Of a stretch of 34,670 bases of DNA, positions 8,017-17,982 are shown piece after piece; positions within the stretch are counted from its first letter, which is position 1; each line of letters starts with the position of its first letter. The position numbers and the translations under genes are program-made. This stretch comes from Cognatundibacterium oligocarboniphilum. Lineage in GTDB: Bacteria > Pseudomonadota > Gammaproteobacteria > Burkholderiales > Burkholderiaceae_D. The notes under the pieces are model-generated. The model ran no database searches and was not told the DNA's origin. It was given only the letters and a program-made list of their open reading frames with translations. The DNA is taken from the NCBI RefSeq assembly GCF_013377855.1, contig NZ_JABXYJ010000002.1, forward strand, positions 471,223 through 505,892, read 5' to 3'.

Positions 8017-10203
8017 CTACTTAGCGGCTGGCGCACTCGCTGCCGATGCTGCTGCAGCTGGTTGGCTAACTGCTGGCCCTGCTGCCGGCTCAGGCACCGG
8101 GCGAACGATAGGCGCAGCCTGCATGACCGGGCCGTTGTCCCCATGTGCAACTACATTTACCGTCGGCAGCAAGGGGACCAGTAGCAGCGCCACGATATTA
8201 ATAATTTTAATTAAAGGATTCACCGCCGGACCTGCCGTGTCTTTATATGGATCACCCACGGTATCCCCCGTGACAGCCGCTTTATGTGCGTCTGATCCCT
8301 TGCCGCCATAATGTCCATCCTCGATGTATTTCTTGGCATTATCCCAGGCACCGCCGCCGGTGGTCATTGAGATTGCAACAAACAAACCCGTCACAATTGT
8401 TCCCATCAGCAAGCCGCCCAATGCTGCCGACCCAAGCAACAAACCGACCAGCACCGGAACAATCACTGGCAATAATGACGGCAGAATCATTTCGCGGATC
8501 GCTGAACTGGTCAGCATATCGACCGCTTTATCGTATTCCGGCTTACCGCTGCCATCCATGATGCCTTTGATTTCTTTAAACTGCCGGCGCACTTCAATCA
8601 CCACCGCTCCGGCCGCCCGTCCCACCGCTTCCATTGCCATGGCACCAAACAGGTAAGGAATCAGGCCACCGATAAACAAGCCGACGATCACCTTCGGATC
8701 CGACAGGCTGAACGCGGTCGATTGCCCGACGGATTCGAGAGCATGCGTGTAATCGGCAAATAAAACCAGCGATGCAAGACCGGCAGAGCCGATCGCATAG
8801 CCTTTGGTGACGGCTTTTGTCGTATTGCCGACCGCATCCAGCGGATCAGTAATTGCGCGCACGGAAGCCGGCATCTCTGACATCTCAGCGATGCCGCCCG
8901 CATTGTCGGTAATCGGTCCATAAGCATCCAGCGCCACCACAATGCCGGCCATAGACAACATAGCGGTGGCAGCAATCGCAATGCCGTACAGACCCGCCAA
9001 AGAAAATGCAATCAGAATCGCTGCGCAGACGGCCAGCACCGGCCATGCTGTTGATTTCATCGACACGCCAAGACCTGCAATGATGTTTGTTCCGTGGCCT
9101 GTCGTAGACGCCTCCGCGACATGACGGACTGGCTTGAAATCGGTGCCGGTGTAATATTCTGTGATATATACCATCAGGCCGGTGAGAACGATACCAACTA
9201 CCGTTGCACCGAGCATTTTCCAGCGCATCGCATCGTCCTGCCACACCATCCAGGTTACGACGGCAAAACCAATCAGGGATAAGCCAGCCGCCCACCACAA
9301 ACCGGTGTACAAGGCAGACATGATTTTCTTGCCGGGCTTTGCCTTAACTGCCGAGCAACCGACAATCGACGCAAGGATAGACACCGCGCCGAGCAGCAGC
9401 GGATACAGAATCGCTTCTGTCACTGCTCCGGTCACAACCAATGCGCCGAGCAGCATGGTGGCAATCAGCGTCACCACATAAGTTTCAAACAAATCGGCCG
9501 CCATTCCGGCGCAATCACCGACATTGTCGCCCACGTTGTCAGCAATCACCGCCGGATTGCGTGGATCATCTTCGGGAATTCCAGCTTCCACTTTACCGAC
9601 CAGATCTGCGCCGACGTCCGCACCTTTGGTAAAAATACCGCCACCGAGACGGGCAAAAATTGAAATCAGGGAAGCGCCAAACGCGAGCCCGATGAGCGGT
9701 TTGATTACATCATGCTGGCTGATTGTCAGTCCCATGCCATGCGGTGCGGAAGTGATCAGCACCGCATAAAAAATGGTCACTCCCAGTAATCCGAGTCCGA
9801 CCACCAGCATCCCGGTAATAGCACCGCCGCGAAAAGCCACATCCAGCGCCTCATTCATACCTTTGGTGGCGGCCTGTGCGGTACGGACATTGGCCCGGAC
9901 CGAGACATTCATACCGATAAAACCACAGGCTCCGGACAGCACAGCGCCGACCAGAAACCCGCTCGCCGTGATCATGCCAAGTCCGGGCATCGCAGCAATC
10001 ACAACAAAGAGAATCACACCGACCAACGCAATAGTGCGATACTGCCGCGCCAGATAAGCCGCCGCGCCCTGCTGTATCCCCGCAGCAATTTCCTGCATGC
10101 GGGGATTACCCGCATCCTGCCGCAAGATCCAACTGCGCGATATCAGACCGTAGATGACTGCAATGATGCCACAGGCGATGACAAACCAGAGACTCGCTAC
10201 CAT
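8017..10203 (-). CDS. hppA: Membrane-bound proton-translocating pyrophosphatase (H+-PPase, K+-independent type)
   Basis: Couples hydrolysis of cytosolic pyrophosphate to ion pumping across the inner membrane. The substrate-binding signature spans [16 protein letters not shown] and [16 protein letters not shown], continuing into [12 protein letters not shown]; the C-terminal acidic sites [12 protein letters not shown] and [15 protein letters not shown] are also intact. In [17 protein letters not shown] the Lys after GNTT is the marker of K+-independent enzymes (Ala in K+-dependent ones), which in characterised members pump H+, not Na+. About 16 hydrophobic segments fit 728 residues. The last ~35 residues are a proline/alanine-rich tail ([20 protein letters not shown]) that is not part of the catalytic fold. 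A strong GGAGGAG precedes the ATG. It is a single-gene unit with its own terminator. Confidence 0.95.
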   Translation of the reverse strand: MVASLWFVIACGIIAVIYGLISRSWILRQDAGNPRMQEIAAGIQQGAAAYLARQYRTIALVGVILFVVIAAMPGLGMITASGFLVGAVLSGACGFIGMNVSVRANVRTAQAATKGMNEALDVAFRGGAITGMLVVGLGLLGVTIFYAVLITSAPHGMGLTISQHDVIKPLIGLAFGASLISIFARLGGGIFTKGADVGADLVGKVEAGIPEDDPRNPAVIADNVGDNVGDCAGMAADLFETYVVTLIATMLLGALVVTGAVTEAILYPLLLGAVSILASIVGCSAVKAKPGKKIMSALYTGLWWAAGLSLIGFAVVTWMVWQDDAMRWKMLGATVVGIVLTGLMVYITEYYTGTDFKPVRHVAEASTTGHGTNIIAGLGVSMKSTAWPVLAVCAAILIAFSLAGLYGIAIAATAMLSMAGIVVALDAYGPITDNAGGIAEMSEMPASVRAITDPLDAVGNTTKAVTKGYAIGSAGLASLVLFADYTHALESVGQSTAFSLSDPKVIVGLFIGGLIPYLFGAMAMEAVGRAAGAVVIEVRRQFKEIKGIMDGSGKPEYDKAVDMLTSSAIREMILPSLLPVIVPVLVGLLLGSAALGGLLMGTIVTGLFVAISMTTGGGAWDNAKKYIEDGHYGGKGSDAHKAAVTGDTVGDPYKDTAGPAVNPLIKIINIVALLLVPLLPTVNVVAHGDNGPVMQAAPIVRPVPEPAAGPAVSQPAAAASAASAPAAK

Positions 10204-10450
10204 ATTGACTCCTCCATGATTATTACCGGCTCACCTTATGAGTAAGTCCGGTCTGATGACGACAAACGACAAAGCACAGCAAGAACATTGTTTGCAATAA
10301 CCACCAGAACTCAGCCCACCTTGTCCATGACATGAGTTCCGTATACATACCATTTGCATGCAATTCAGATACTGCTGAAACCTGTACACCGTATTCGCAA
10401 TCTGATCATCCTGAAGATGCAGGAGTTCTGATTTTTACCAGATAAGGAAA
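10204..10450. other. Intergenic region upstream of hppA
   Basis: No gene seen. It carries the GGAGGAG ribosome binding site of hppA at its left edge and a small inverted repeat CCGG-CTCA / TGAG-N5-CCGG near 10230-10255 in the presumed 5' leader. I could not assign a promoter. Confidence 0.4.
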
Positions 10451-10481
10451 TAAAAAAAAGCGGACATCAGTCCGCTTTTTT

Positions 10482-10483
<2 letters not shown>
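10451..10483 (-). terminator. Intrinsic terminator of adk
   Basis: Stem AAAAAAAGCGGAC and GTCCGCTTTTTTT around a 4-nt loop, overlapping the adk stop codon region. On the minus strand it gives GC-rich stem plus eight T. The A-run on the other side makes it potentially bidirectional. Confidence 0.9.
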
Positions 10484-11324
<841 letters not shown>

Positions 11325-11341
11325 CTAAGTTCGTTAATTTT

Positions 11342-12100
11342 TTAGCGCATTTGCTGAAAAATCCGGCGTACTCTCAGCAGATCTTCCGGTGTATCGACGC
11401 CAGGCGCAGGTGCTGTTGCCGTCACATGCACGGCAATCGGATAGCCATGCCACAACACGCGAAGTTGCTCCAGCGCTTCAATCTGCTCCAAGGGCGACAC
11501 GGGTAGCTGTGGATACATTTGCAGGAAATCGTTGCGATAGGCATACAACCCGATATGGCGCAAAGGCCGATATCCGGCAGGCAACTGATCCCGCTGCTGC
11601 GCGAAAGCATCACGGTGCCAGGGAATCGTGGCACGGGAAAAATACAGTGCACGTTGCATCTTGTCCAGCACCACTTTCACCACGTTCGGATTAAACACAT
11701 CAGGCGCCTCATGCAACGGATGCGCGGCAGTTGCCATCGGCGTGGCGGCATTGATCAGTGCTGCCGTGGCAGCGATCAGATCAGGATCAATCAGCGGTTC
11801 ATCGCCCTGCACATTCACAATCACGGCATCTGCCGGCAACTCCATACGGGCAGCCACTTCTGCAATCCGGTCTGTGCCGGACGGATGATCCGCGCGGGTC
11901 AGGCAAACCGGGATACCAAAGGCTTCACACGCCACCACAATGTCGGCATGATCCGTCGCAACCACGACTTCCCTTGCGCCCGATGCCAGCGCACGCTCCG
12001 CTGTGCGCACCACCATGGGTTTTCCTTCCAGATCAGCAAGCGGTTTATCGGGCAAACGACTCGATGCAAGGCGGGCAGGAATAATCGCAATAAAACTCAT
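11342..12100 (-). CDS. kdsB: 3-deoxy-manno-octulosonate cytidylyltransferase (CMP-KDO synthetase)
   Basis: Activates KDO with CTP to CMP-KDO, the donor for the inner core of lipopolysaccharide, in the cytosol. The N-terminal nucleotide-binding motif [19 protein letters not shown] is nearly canonical; RTAERAL, VVVATDH, the metal-site [10 protein letters not shown] and the late HIGLYAYR and [13 protein letters not shown] segments are all family signatures. Length 252, normal. It lies 35 bp downstream of the Trm112-like gene and after lpxK on the same strand, grouping lipid A kinase, KDO activation and envelope energisation genes in one stretch. Confidence 0.97.
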   Translation of the reverse strand: MSFIAIIPARLASSRLPDKPLADLEGKPMVVRTAERALASGAREVVVATDHADIVVACEAFGIPVCLTRADHPSGTDRIAEVAARMELPADAVIVNVQGDEPLIDPDLIAATAALINAATPMATAAHPLHEAPDVFNPNVVKVVLDKMQRALYFSRATIPWHRDAFAQQRDQLPAGYRPLRHIGLYAYRNDFLQMYPQLPVSPLEQIEALEQLRVLWHGYPIAVHVTATAPAPGVDTPEDLLRVRRIFQQMR

Positions 12101-12135
12101 ACGGTGATCCGGTATATCGGGGGTTGAAAGTATTT

Positions 12136-12321
12136 TCAGCGTGCTTCAATTTCTTCTGCGGTCAGCGCGCGCGCCTGATCTGCCCACATGATCGGAATAT
12201 CATCCCGTACCGGGAATGCCAGCTTGTCGCCATAACAGATCAGCTCCTGTGCATTTTTGTTATAAACCAGTGGACCTTTACACAAAGGGCAAACCAAAAT
12301 ATCAAGCAGACGTGCGTCCAT
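12136..12321 (-). CDS. Trm112 family protein (YcaR-like)
   Basis: Small 61-residue protein with a CPLC pair (C11, C14) near the start, followed by [19 protein letters not shown], the hallmark of the Trm112/YcaR family. In other organisms Trm112 proteins bind and activate methyltransferases; the bacterial role is not well defined. ATG at 12319-12321 is supported by GGAG seven bases upstream. It overlaps the 3' end of lpxK by 20 bp, so the two are translationally linked. The second zinc-type cysteine pair of eukaryotic Trm112 is absent, as usual in bacterial members. Confidence 0.93.
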   Translation of the reverse strand: MDARLLDILVCPLCKGPLVYNKNAQELICYGDKLAFPVRDDIPIMWADQARALTAEEIEAR

Positions 12322-13345
12322 GCTTTTTCTCCGCAATCATAGGTAATAAATCAGCCGCAAAACCGGGATCAAGCTGCGCCTCAACAGGCACCACCCAGAT
12401 CCGGGTATCCGTTTGCAAAGCTGGAATCTGGCGACATTTTACTGCATCCTTTTCAGTGATCAGAATGCAATCAGCATTGCGTCCGGCAAAAATATCGCTG
12501 TGAAAATGCTGATGATCTGCCAGCGGCATTTCTTCACACTGTAAGCCGGCTGCTTGCAACATCATGAAAAACCGCTGCGGATTACCGATCCCGGCGGCGG
12601 CAATCATCCGGGAATTTTTCATCGCAGATAAAGCCTGGCGCCGTTGTGGCTGCATAAGCTGATAGGCATCCTGCGCAATCAGCTGCATCCGCACGGCTGC
12701 TGCCGGTACGCCCGGAATCTGCGTCAGCGCAATCTGTTCCGGCGCATTCACCACCGTGAAATCACGCCGTCGCGTCAAAGGCTCGCGCAAAGGGCCAGCA
12801 GGCAACATCCAGCCATTTCCCGCACCACGCTGGTCAAACAGCATGATTTCAATATCCCGTGCCAGAAAATAATGCTGCAAACCATCATCAGCAATCAACA
12901 CATCCGTATCCGGAAAAGCCTGCAGCAATGCCCGGGCTGCGGCTACCCGGTCCCGCCCGACGGCAACCGGCACAGAAGTACGCTGCGCAATCAATACCGG
13001 CTCGTCACCGGCAGTTCCCGCATCCGAATCTGCATCAAGCAGCAGCACTGTATCGGCCTTTGCACCATAGCCGCGGGAAATCACGCCCGGGTGCCGCCCG
13101 GCTGCCTGTAACTGCTGCACCAGCCAGATTACCAGAGGTGTTTTACCGGTTCCCCCGATGTAAATATTTCCAACCACGATGACCGGTACCGGTAAGCGGG
13201 TCTGGGCCTTGTAGCCCATGACAAACAATCCGAAACGGAATGCGACGATCCATTGAAACAATAAAGACAAGGGGCGCAGTAAATATGCCAGCAGGCCCCG
13301 TTTCTGCCACGCCCTTAGCAAGCTGTTTTCCAGCCAGATGCGCAT
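12302..13345 (-). CDS. lpxK: Tetraacyldisaccharide 4'-kinase (lipid A 4'-kinase)
   Basis: Phosphorylates the 4' position of the lipid A disaccharide using ATP at the cytoplasmic face of the inner membrane. The N-terminal membrane-associated helix is followed by the Walker A motif [15 protein letters not shown] (G64-T69). Later signatures include [19 protein letters not shown] and [10 protein letters not shown], then [10 protein letters not shown] and the C-terminal DHQHF with ITEKDAVKC. Length 347, normal. The ATG at 13343-13345 has AAGGA just upstream, and this ribosome binding site directly abuts the T-run of the exbD terminator hairpin. Confidence 0.96.
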   Translation of the reverse strand: MRIWLENSLLRAWQKRGLLAYLLRPLSLLFQWIVAFRFGLFVMGYKAQTRLPVPVIVVGNIYIGGTGKTPLVIWLVQQLQAAGRHPGVISRGYGAKADTVLLLDADSDAGTAGDEPVLIAQRTSVPVAVGRDRVAAARALLQAFPDTDVLIADDGLQHYFLARDIEIMLFDQRGAGNGWMLPAGPLREPLTRRRDFTVVNAPEQIALTQIPGVPAAAVRMQLIAQDAYQLMQPQRRQALSAMKNSRMIAAAGIGNPQRFFMMLQAAGLQCEEMPLADHQHFHSDIFAGRNADCILITEKDAVKCRQIPALQTDTRIWVVPVEAQLDPGFAADLLPMIAEKKHGRTSA

Positions 13346-13358
13346 TGTCAGCCATCCT

Positions 13359-13389
13359 TAAAAAAACCGGGGAGCGTATCCTCCCCGGT
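13359..13389 (-). terminator. Intrinsic terminator between exbD and lpxK
   Basis: Perfect 8-bp GC-rich stem CCGGGGAG (13367-13374) and CTCCCCGG (13381-13388) with a 6-nt loop. On the minus strand it is followed by seven T. It lies 90 bp after the exbD stop and only 14 bp before the lpxK start, so it could act as an attenuator for the downstream lipid A genes. Confidence 0.88.
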
Positions 13390-13478
13390 GTTTATCATCC
13401 AGGCTTGCCGATGCCCGTATCCACCTGGAAACAGACCACGGCGAGCCCGCACATCGCCGGCAAAGGCTGTCATTTGGC

Positions 13479-13928
13479 TTATCTGGAACGGTTTGCCGCC
13501 TGTGCCGCAAAAGTGACTTTCGCCAGCCCGGCAATACGCGCAGCCTCCAGTACATCGATCACCGATTGATGCGTGGCAGCACGATCTGCGTTGATGATGA
13601 TGACAGGATCCGGCTGGCCGCCGCCGTTAACGCCATTCATGGCACTGACCGTACGCCGCAGGTCATCTGCAAGGGTTGCGGTATCCAGGAACGAGACCGC
13701 CTGGTTATTGATCTTGTAACGACCCTGTGCATCAATGCCGATCTCAATCTGATTCGGTTTTTCCTGCGCTTTTTCAGCATCTGCCGTCGGCAGCGTGATC
13801 TGCAATTCAGTGAACCGGCTGTAGGTCGTGGTCACCATCAGGAAAATCAGGATCACCAGCAATACGTCAATGAACGGAATCAGGTTGATTTCCGGCTCTT
13901 CCCTGCTCTGGCCTTTACGAAAATTCAT
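13479..13928 (-). CDS. exbD: Biopolymer transport protein ExbD/TolR family
   Basis: Proton-driven energising subunit that works with ExbB and TonB (or TolQ/TolA) to power outer-membrane import or envelope integrity. A single membrane helix covers residues ~16-35 and contains Asp21 in the IPFIDVLLVIL motif, the proton-pathway residue of the family. The periplasmic domain has VIINADRAATHQSVIDVLEAARIAGLAKVTFA, read as two adjoining segments, typical of ExbD/TolR. Length 149. The start lies 5 bp after the exbB stop; the pair is one operon, ended by the hairpin before lpxK. No tonB or tolA is nearby. Confidence 0.94.
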   Translation of the reverse strand: MNFRKGQSREEPEINLIPFIDVLLVILIFLMVTTTYSRFTELQITLPTADAEKAQEKPNQIEIGIDAQGRYKINNQAVSFLDTATLADDLRRTVSAMNGVNGGGQPDPVIIINADRAATHQSVIDVLEAARIAGLAKVTFAAQAANRSR

Positions 13929-13933
13929 GGAAA

Positions 13934-14539
13934 TTACTTTCTGGCACTGTGTACAACATCCACAAATTTAACAGCCTTCTGCTCCATATCGACCACCAGA
14001 CTGTCAACCAGCGCCCGGAAATGGCGGTAAGCCACCAGCGTCGGCATCGCAATCAGCAGGCCGAATCCGGTGTTGTACAGCGCCACCGAGATGCCATGTG
14101 CTAATTGTGCCGGATTCGCGCCACTGGCAGTCTGAGAACCAAAAATCTCAATCATGCCGACCACCGTACCAAACAGCCCCATCAGAGGCGCGAGCGAAGC
14201 AATCGTTCCGAGCGTCGTCAGAAAGCGCTCCAGTTCATGCGCCACACCGGCACCCGCCTCTTCAATCGACTCCTTCATGACTTCACGCGGTGCCGCAGCA
14301 TTGCGCAAGCCAGCAGCCAGTACCTGTCCCAGCGGGGAATTGCCAGCGAGCTGATCGATCACTTCCGGCTTGACCTTGCCGGCCTGATAAACGCGGATCA
14401 CCTCATCCAGTAAGGTAGCAGGCAAAATTTTATTTCTGCGCAGAGAAAAACTGCGCTCAATAATCAGTGTCAGGGCAATGACAGAAGCAATCAGCAACAG
14501 ATAAATGGGCCAGCCGGCAGCCTGAATGATGGCGAACAA
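13934..14539 (-). CDS. exbB: MotA/TolQ/ExbB proton channel family protein
   Basis: Inner-membrane scaffold of the ExbB-ExbD proton motor. Three hydrophobic helices are visible: residues ~9-25, ~110-130 (SLAPLMGLFGTVVGMIEIF) and ~150-175 (ISVALYNTGFGLLIAMP). The GLFGTV and GLLIA segments and the conserved threonines are family hallmarks. Length 201. The start codon is TTG (14537-14539): AAGGAG lies six bases upstream and the protein begins MFAIIQAAGWP as expected, whereas no ATG fits. It is the first gene of the leftward envelope unit, with the repeat array directly upstream. Confidence 0.93.
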   Translation of the reverse strand: MFAIIQAAGWPIYLLLIASVIALTLIIERSFSLRRNKILPATLLDEVIRVYQAGKVKPEVIDQLAGNSPLGQVLAAGLRNAAAPREVMKESIEEAGAGVAHELERFLTTLGTIASLAPLMGLFGTVVGMIEIFGSQTASGANPAQLAHGISVALYNTGFGLLIAMPTLVAYRHFRALVDSLVVDMEQKAVKFVDVVHSARK

Positions 14540-14575
14540 AGCGCACTCCTTATAGGTTCAGAAATCCAACCCCGC

Positions 14576-14604
14576 AATGTAGCGCTTTGCAGGCATACCG
14601 GCAA
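14576..14604 (-). promoter_or_regulatory. Candidate sigma70 promoter of exbB
   Basis: On the minus strand TTGCCG (14599-14604) and TACATT (14576-14581) are separated by 17 bp. This would place the transcript start about 30 bp before the exbB TTG. It lies just outside the repeat array. Confidence 0.5.
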
Positions 14605-14660
14605 GAGCATGGCGCAGAAAATATGTTTCTTTCAGCATTCACCCCCCGTTTTACACAAAA

Positions 14661-14713
14661 TCTGTGCGCAAGCTTGTGGATAAGCCCGTGAATAGCTCCC
14701 AAGTCTTTGAAAT
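14661..14713 (+). repeat. Repeat element R1 (diverged)
   Basis: Core TGTGGATAA at 14675, a perfect DnaA box on the reverse strand, with CGTGAATAG 12 bases later. The forward box position is degenerate (a TTTTACACA lies further upstream at 14649). The tail is about 12 bp shorter and reads TGAAAT instead of TGATTT. Confidence 0.65.
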
Positions 14714-14798
14714 TATAGATTTTTTATGATTCGCCCAAGAATTAGGCAGGAATTTTTATTGCACAAACCATATGCCAAACCGGAATTAGCTCGTCTTC

Positions 14799-14863
14799 TT
14801 TTGCACACTTTTTGTGGACAAGCGTGTGAACAAAAGCGAAAAAACTTATTAAGTCACTGATTT
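14799..14863 (+). repeat. Repeat element R2
   Basis: TTTTGCACA at 14799, TGTGGACAA at 14813, TGTGAACAA at 14825 and TGATTT at 14858-14863. Box spacings are 14 and 12 bases, identical to R3-R6. Confidence 0.88.
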
Positions 14864-14967
14864 CAAAAATAATTATCCTTGTGCAAACAAAATAGGCAAC
14901 AAATCGTTTTCCCGTGTTTTTGCTGAAAATCCGGGCAGCCCCGGTTCCTGTTTGAATAAGTCCTTGA

Positions 14968-15032
14968 TTCTGCACATTTTGTGTGGACAAGTATGTGTAA
15001 AATTCCTCAAAAAAATCTCAAGTATTTGATTT
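14968..15032 (+). repeat. Repeat element R3
   Basis: TTCTGCACA at 14968, TGTGGACAA at 14982, TGTGTAAAA at 14994 (exact TTWTNCACA match on the reverse strand) and TGATTT at 15027-15032. Confidence 0.88.
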
Positions 15033-15148
15033 ATATTGATAAAAATTTCCCGCTTAAAAAATAAGCATACTTGCAATCCGTTCACAAAATACCTTATCTC
15101 TACTCCGGAAAGCCGCCAATTCCGATCCGGCAGGTGGATCTGGTATGT

Positions 15149-15213
15149 TTTTGCACATTTTTTGTGGACAAGTTTGTGAAAAGCACATGAAAACCATATT
15201 AAATCATTGATTT
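15149..15213 (+). repeat. Repeat element R4
   Basis: TTTTGCACA at 15149, TGTGGACAA at 15163, TGTGAAAAG at 15175 and TGATTT at 15208-15213. Confidence 0.88.
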
Positions 15214-15318
15214 TAAATAAAAAATCATCGCCGCCTGTTTTTTAGGCACCCCATCCGAAAGGCAGTAAAACCGGCGGATCAGTAATCTGAAGGAATTTTC
15301 TTGTGGATTTCAGGTGTT

Positions 15319-15383
15319 TTCTGCACATTTTTTGTGGACAACATTGTGCAAAAGCAAAAAAAATTCCGGTAAGCAATTGATTT
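15319..15383 (+). repeat. Repeat element R5
   Basis: TTCTGCACA at 15319, TGTGGACAA at 15333, TGTGCAAAA at 15345 (exact TTWTNCACA match on the reverse strand) and TGATTT at 15378-15383. Boxes 1 and 3 form an inverted repeat. Confidence 0.88.
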
Positions 15384-15478
15384 CATTCACAATTCAGATC
15401 GTGCTCAAAAAATCATCAGAAAGAACATGCTAAACATCGGGCATACCTGCCAGCCCAGTAAAAGAAGATACTCACAGC

Positions 15479-15544
15479 TTATGCACCTTTTCTGTGGATA
15501 AGTTTGTGTACAAACACTGTATCACTGAGTAATGCCCTTGATTT
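15479..15544 (+). repeat. Repeat element R6
   Basis: TTATGCACC at 15479, perfect reverse DnaA box TGTGGATAA at 15493, TGTGTACAA at 15505 and TGATTT at 15539-15544, one base further than in the other copies. It adjoins the presumed xseA promoter. Confidence 0.86.
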
Positions 15545-15561
15545 GTAAGGAAATTTTCATA

Positions 15562-15593
15562 TTGCACAAGTAACTTGCAAATGCTTTTATAAT
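15562..15593 (+). promoter_or_regulatory. Candidate promoter of xseA
   Basis: A consensus TATAAT lies at 15588-15593. The best -35 candidate is TTGCAC at 15562-15567, but the 20-bp spacing is long, so this may depend on an activator or be wrong. It lies 18 bp downstream of R6. Confidence 0.35.
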
Positions 15594-15706
15594 GAAAATC
15601 AACAACTTACTGAAAAAATTTGCATTTCCCGGACAAGAATATGGCAGAGTACCGTCCTGATGCTGAACCAGCGCTTCTGTGGACAGCTTTTCCGATGCCA
15701 GCCGTG

Positions 15707-17077
15707 ATGAATACTGAATTTTCTGCACCAGACCCAATAACCACGCCTTCTGTCATCAGTGTTTCGGCGCTGAACAAGACGGTTGCTCAGTTATTGGAAC
15801 GTCATATACCGCTGACATGGGTTTCTGGCGAAATATCCAACTTTACCCGCGCCGCTTCGGGGCATTGGTATTTCACACTGAAAGATGAAGCCGCTCAGGT
15901 CAGGGCCGTGATGTTTCGCGGACGCGCACAATATGCCGACTTCCAGCCCCGCGAGGGCGACAAGGTGGAAGTCCGGGCGCTGGTTTCCTTATACGCTCCC
16001 CGCGGCGATTACCAGTTAAGTGTCGAAGCCATCCGGCGTGCAGGTATCGGCAATCTGTATGAAGCTTTCCTGCGCCTGAAGGCGCAGCTCGCGCAAGAGG
16101 GTTTGTTTGATCCGGCGCGTAAACGTCCGCTGCCGCCCTTTCCGCGCACAATCGGCATCGTGACCAGCCCGCAGGCAGCGGCTTTGCGCGACATCCTGAC
16201 GACGCTGCAGCGGCGGGCTCCGCATGTGCAGGTGATTCTGTACCCGACACCGGTTCAGGGAGAAAGTGCTGCGGCAAAAATCGCGCAGGCTGTGGCGACT
16301 GCCGCTGCGCGAGCCGAATGCGATGTCCTGCTGCTATGCCGCGGTGGTGGCAGCATGGAAGACCTCTGGGCTTTCAATGACGAAACCCTGGCCCGCACGA
16401 TCGCCCATTGCCCGGTTCCGGTAATTACCGGCATCGGGCACGAAACCGACTTCACCATCGCCGATTTCGCCGCCGATCTGCGCGCGCCGACCCCCACCGC
16501 CGCCGCCGAACTGGCGGCAACGCCGCGCAGTGACTGGATGGCGCAACTCCTTGCACAACAACAACTGATGCAGCGCGCCATGCGCCGCCATGTGCAGGAA
16601 CAACAGCAGAATCTGGATTGGCTGGGTCGGCGCTTGCTGAGCCCATCAGCCACACTCGCGCTGCGTCATCAGCAATTGCAACATCTGGCACAACGTCTGC
16701 GTCTGAATGCAGCACTGCCGCTGCAACGGGCAATGCAAAGGCTGCACTATCTGCAAAATCAGTTCACGACCCATCGTCCGCAGACAGCCGCCGCACACCT
16801 GCGGCTGGACGAATGGCAGCGCCGTCTGCAACAGGCACAACGACAAATGTCCGGTTCCCGGCAACAGCATTTAACGGCTTTGCAGACACAACTGGAATTA
16901 CTGAACCCGCAACGTACGCTGGAACGCGGCTATGCCATTTTGAGCGACCGCAAAGGGCATTCCCTGCGCTCGGCCAGCGAGCTGCAACCAGCCGCAATAC
17001 TGACGGTCAGGCTCGCAAGAGGAACTGCCGACATTACGATAGGCAGCGTGCAGCAAAGCCTTCCAGACACAAAATAA
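15707..17077 (+). CDS. xseA: Exodeoxyribonuclease VII large subunit
   Basis: Large subunit of the ATP-independent nuclease that degrades single-stranded DNA to oligonucleotides; works with the small subunit XseB, which is not in this window. The N-terminal OB-fold starts at [15 protein letters not shown] and continues [23 protein letters not shown]; the catalytic domain shows [31 protein letters not shown] and [29 protein letters not shown] in adjoining segments. A long helical region and the ERGYAIL C-terminal motif follow. The ATG at 15707 gives 456 residues, the same as E. coli; an ATG at 15641 or TTG at 15620 would add residues that do not match the family, though neither start has a good ribosome binding site. 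First gene of the rightward set. Confidence 0.94.
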   Translation: MNTEFSAPDPITTPSVISVSALNKTVAQLLERHIPLTWVSGEISNFTRAASGHWYFTLKDEAAQVRAVMFRGRAQYADFQPREGDKVEVRALVSLYAPRGDYQLSVEAIRRAGIGNLYEAFLRLKAQLAQEGLFDPARKRPLPPFPRTIGIVTSPQAAALRDILTTLQRRAPHVQVILYPTPVQGESAAAKIAQAVATAAARAECDVLLLCRGGGSMEDLWAFNDETLARTIAHCPVPVITGIGHETDFTIADFAADLRAPTPTAAAELAATPRSDWMAQLLAQQQLMQRAMRRHVQEQQQNLDWLGRRLLSPSATLALRHQQLQHLAQRLRLNAALPLQRAMQRLHYLQNQFTTHRPQTAAAHLRLDEWQRRLQQAQRQMSGSRQQHLTALQTQLELLNPQRTLERGYAILSDRKGHSLRSASELQPAAILTVRLARGTADITIGSVQQSLPDTK

Positions 17078-17177
17078 ATTCCTGCCCTGACGCTGCAAGC
17101 TTTTGCACAAACGCTTACAATGCAGGTTTTCCCCGTTGTACAGACGGAAACCACTGACGACAATTAAAGGACGCAAC

Positions 17178-17756
17178 ATGGAACATACCTTACCGGCATT
17201 GCCCTATGCACTGGACGCCCTGGCTCCGCATATTTCCCAGGAAACCCTGGAATACCACTACGGCAAGCATCACCAGACTTACGTCACGAATCTGAACAAC
17301 CTGATCAAAGGCACTGAATTTGAAAACGCCACACTGGAAGAAATCGTTAAGAAATCTTCCGGCGGCGTCTTTAACAATGCAGCGCAAATCTGGAACCATA
17401 CTTTCTACTGGAATGGCCTGAAACCTCACGGCGGCGGCGCACCGACCGGCACACTGGCAAATGCAATCAATGCAAAATGGGGCTCATTCGACGCATTCAA
17501 GGAAGCCTTCACCAAGTCCTGCGTTGGCAACTTCGGTTCCTCCTGGACCTGGCTGGTGAAAAAAGCCGACGGCACACTGGACATCGTCAACACATCCAAT
17601 GCGGCTACACCGCTGACCACGACCGACAAGCCACTACTGACCTGCGATCTGTGGGAACACGCTTACTACATCGACTATCGCAATGCACGTCCTAAATATC
17701 TGGAAGCATTCTGGGCATTGGTGAACTGGGATTTTGCTGCCGCCAACCTGGCATAA
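17178..17756 (+). CDS. sodB: Superoxide dismutase, Fe type
   Basis: Cytosolic enzyme converting superoxide to H2O2 and O2. Metal ligands are visible: His in [13 protein letters not shown], His in [14 protein letters not shown], and Asp and His in [20 protein letters not shown] read with the preceding CD. The FeSOD-type active-site pattern with the HHQTYV and NHTFYW motifs and 192-residue length match SodB of proteobacteria. The ATG at 17178-17180 is supported by AAAGGA nine bases upstream; a longer in-frame reading from 17103 lacks family resemblance. It follows xseA by 100 bp and ends in a strong terminator, so it is probably its own unit. Confidence 0.96.
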   Translation: MEHTLPALPYALDALAPHISQETLEYHYGKHHQTYVTNLNNLIKGTEFENATLEEIVKKSSGGVFNNAAQIWNHTFYWNGLKPHGGGAPTGTLANAINAKWGSFDAFKEAFTKSCVGNFGSSWTWLVKKADGTLDIVNTSNAATPLTTTDKPLLTCDLWEHAYYIDYRNARPKYLEAFWALVNWDFAAANLA

Positions 17757-17792
17757 TTGATCGTTGTTCCGGTCGTCCGGCCGGTACACATG

Positions 17793-17833
17793 AAAAAAAC
17801 CTGCGCATGTTTTGACTGCGCAGGTTTTTTTTT
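17793..17833 (+). terminator. Intrinsic terminator of sodB
   Basis: Stem AAAAAACCTGCGCA and TGCGCAGGTTTTTT with a 9-nt loop, followed by further T. It lies about 40 bp past the sodB stop codon. Confidence 0.92.
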
Positions 17834-17982
17834 CATCTATCGGCCCACCGGTTTATGCGAAGATAAAATCAGGCTTCATCGTATAACACTGAACGTCTGC
17901 CGGTACTTTTTCGCCAATATCCCGTCTTTGCGAATCTGCTTCCGGCATGATGAATTCAGGCCATCAAAGGGACAAGAAAATC

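Larger units (their letters stand above)
14640..15620. repeat. Array of six 65-bp DnaA-box-triplet elements (intergenic exbB-xseA)
   Basis: AT-rich region without a credible gene, carrying direct repeats whose TGTGGA cores start at 14675, 14813, 14982, 15163, 15333 and 15493 (spacings 138, 169, 181, 170, 160). The general plan of each element is a forward box like TTTTGCACA, five bases, a reverse box TGTGGACAA or TGTGGATAA, three bases, a second reverse box starting TGTG, then a variable A-rich stretch and TGATTT 45-46 bases after the core start. The sequence between elements is not conserved. The boxes match the relaxed DnaA consensus TTWTNCACA exactly or with one change. No protein-coding pattern, terminator or tRNA-like fold was seen. 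It separates all leftward genes from all rightward genes up to 24329. DnaA binding is an inference from box sequence. Confidence 0.88.

Noticed and set aside
14742..15085. Open minus-strand frames of 70-82 residues inside the repeat array
   Set aside because: They run through the repeated elements and A/T-rich spacers, have no family resemblance or ribosome binding site, and arise from lack of stops in AT-rich repeats.
14640..15620. CRISPR array
   Set aside because: Repeats are 65 bp, diverged and 138-181 bp apart, spacers are uneven and no cas gene is present.
15678..15686. Possible seventh copy of the repeat (TGTGGACAG, 185 bp after R6)
   Set aside because: Neither the forward box 14 bases before nor the TGTG 12 bases after is present, and there is no TGATTT tail.
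14540..15706. The array as the chromosome's standard oriC
   Set aside because: No dnaA, dnaN, gyrB, rpmH or parAB nearby; only the boxes and gene divergence support it, so it is reported as a DnaA-box array and not as oriC.
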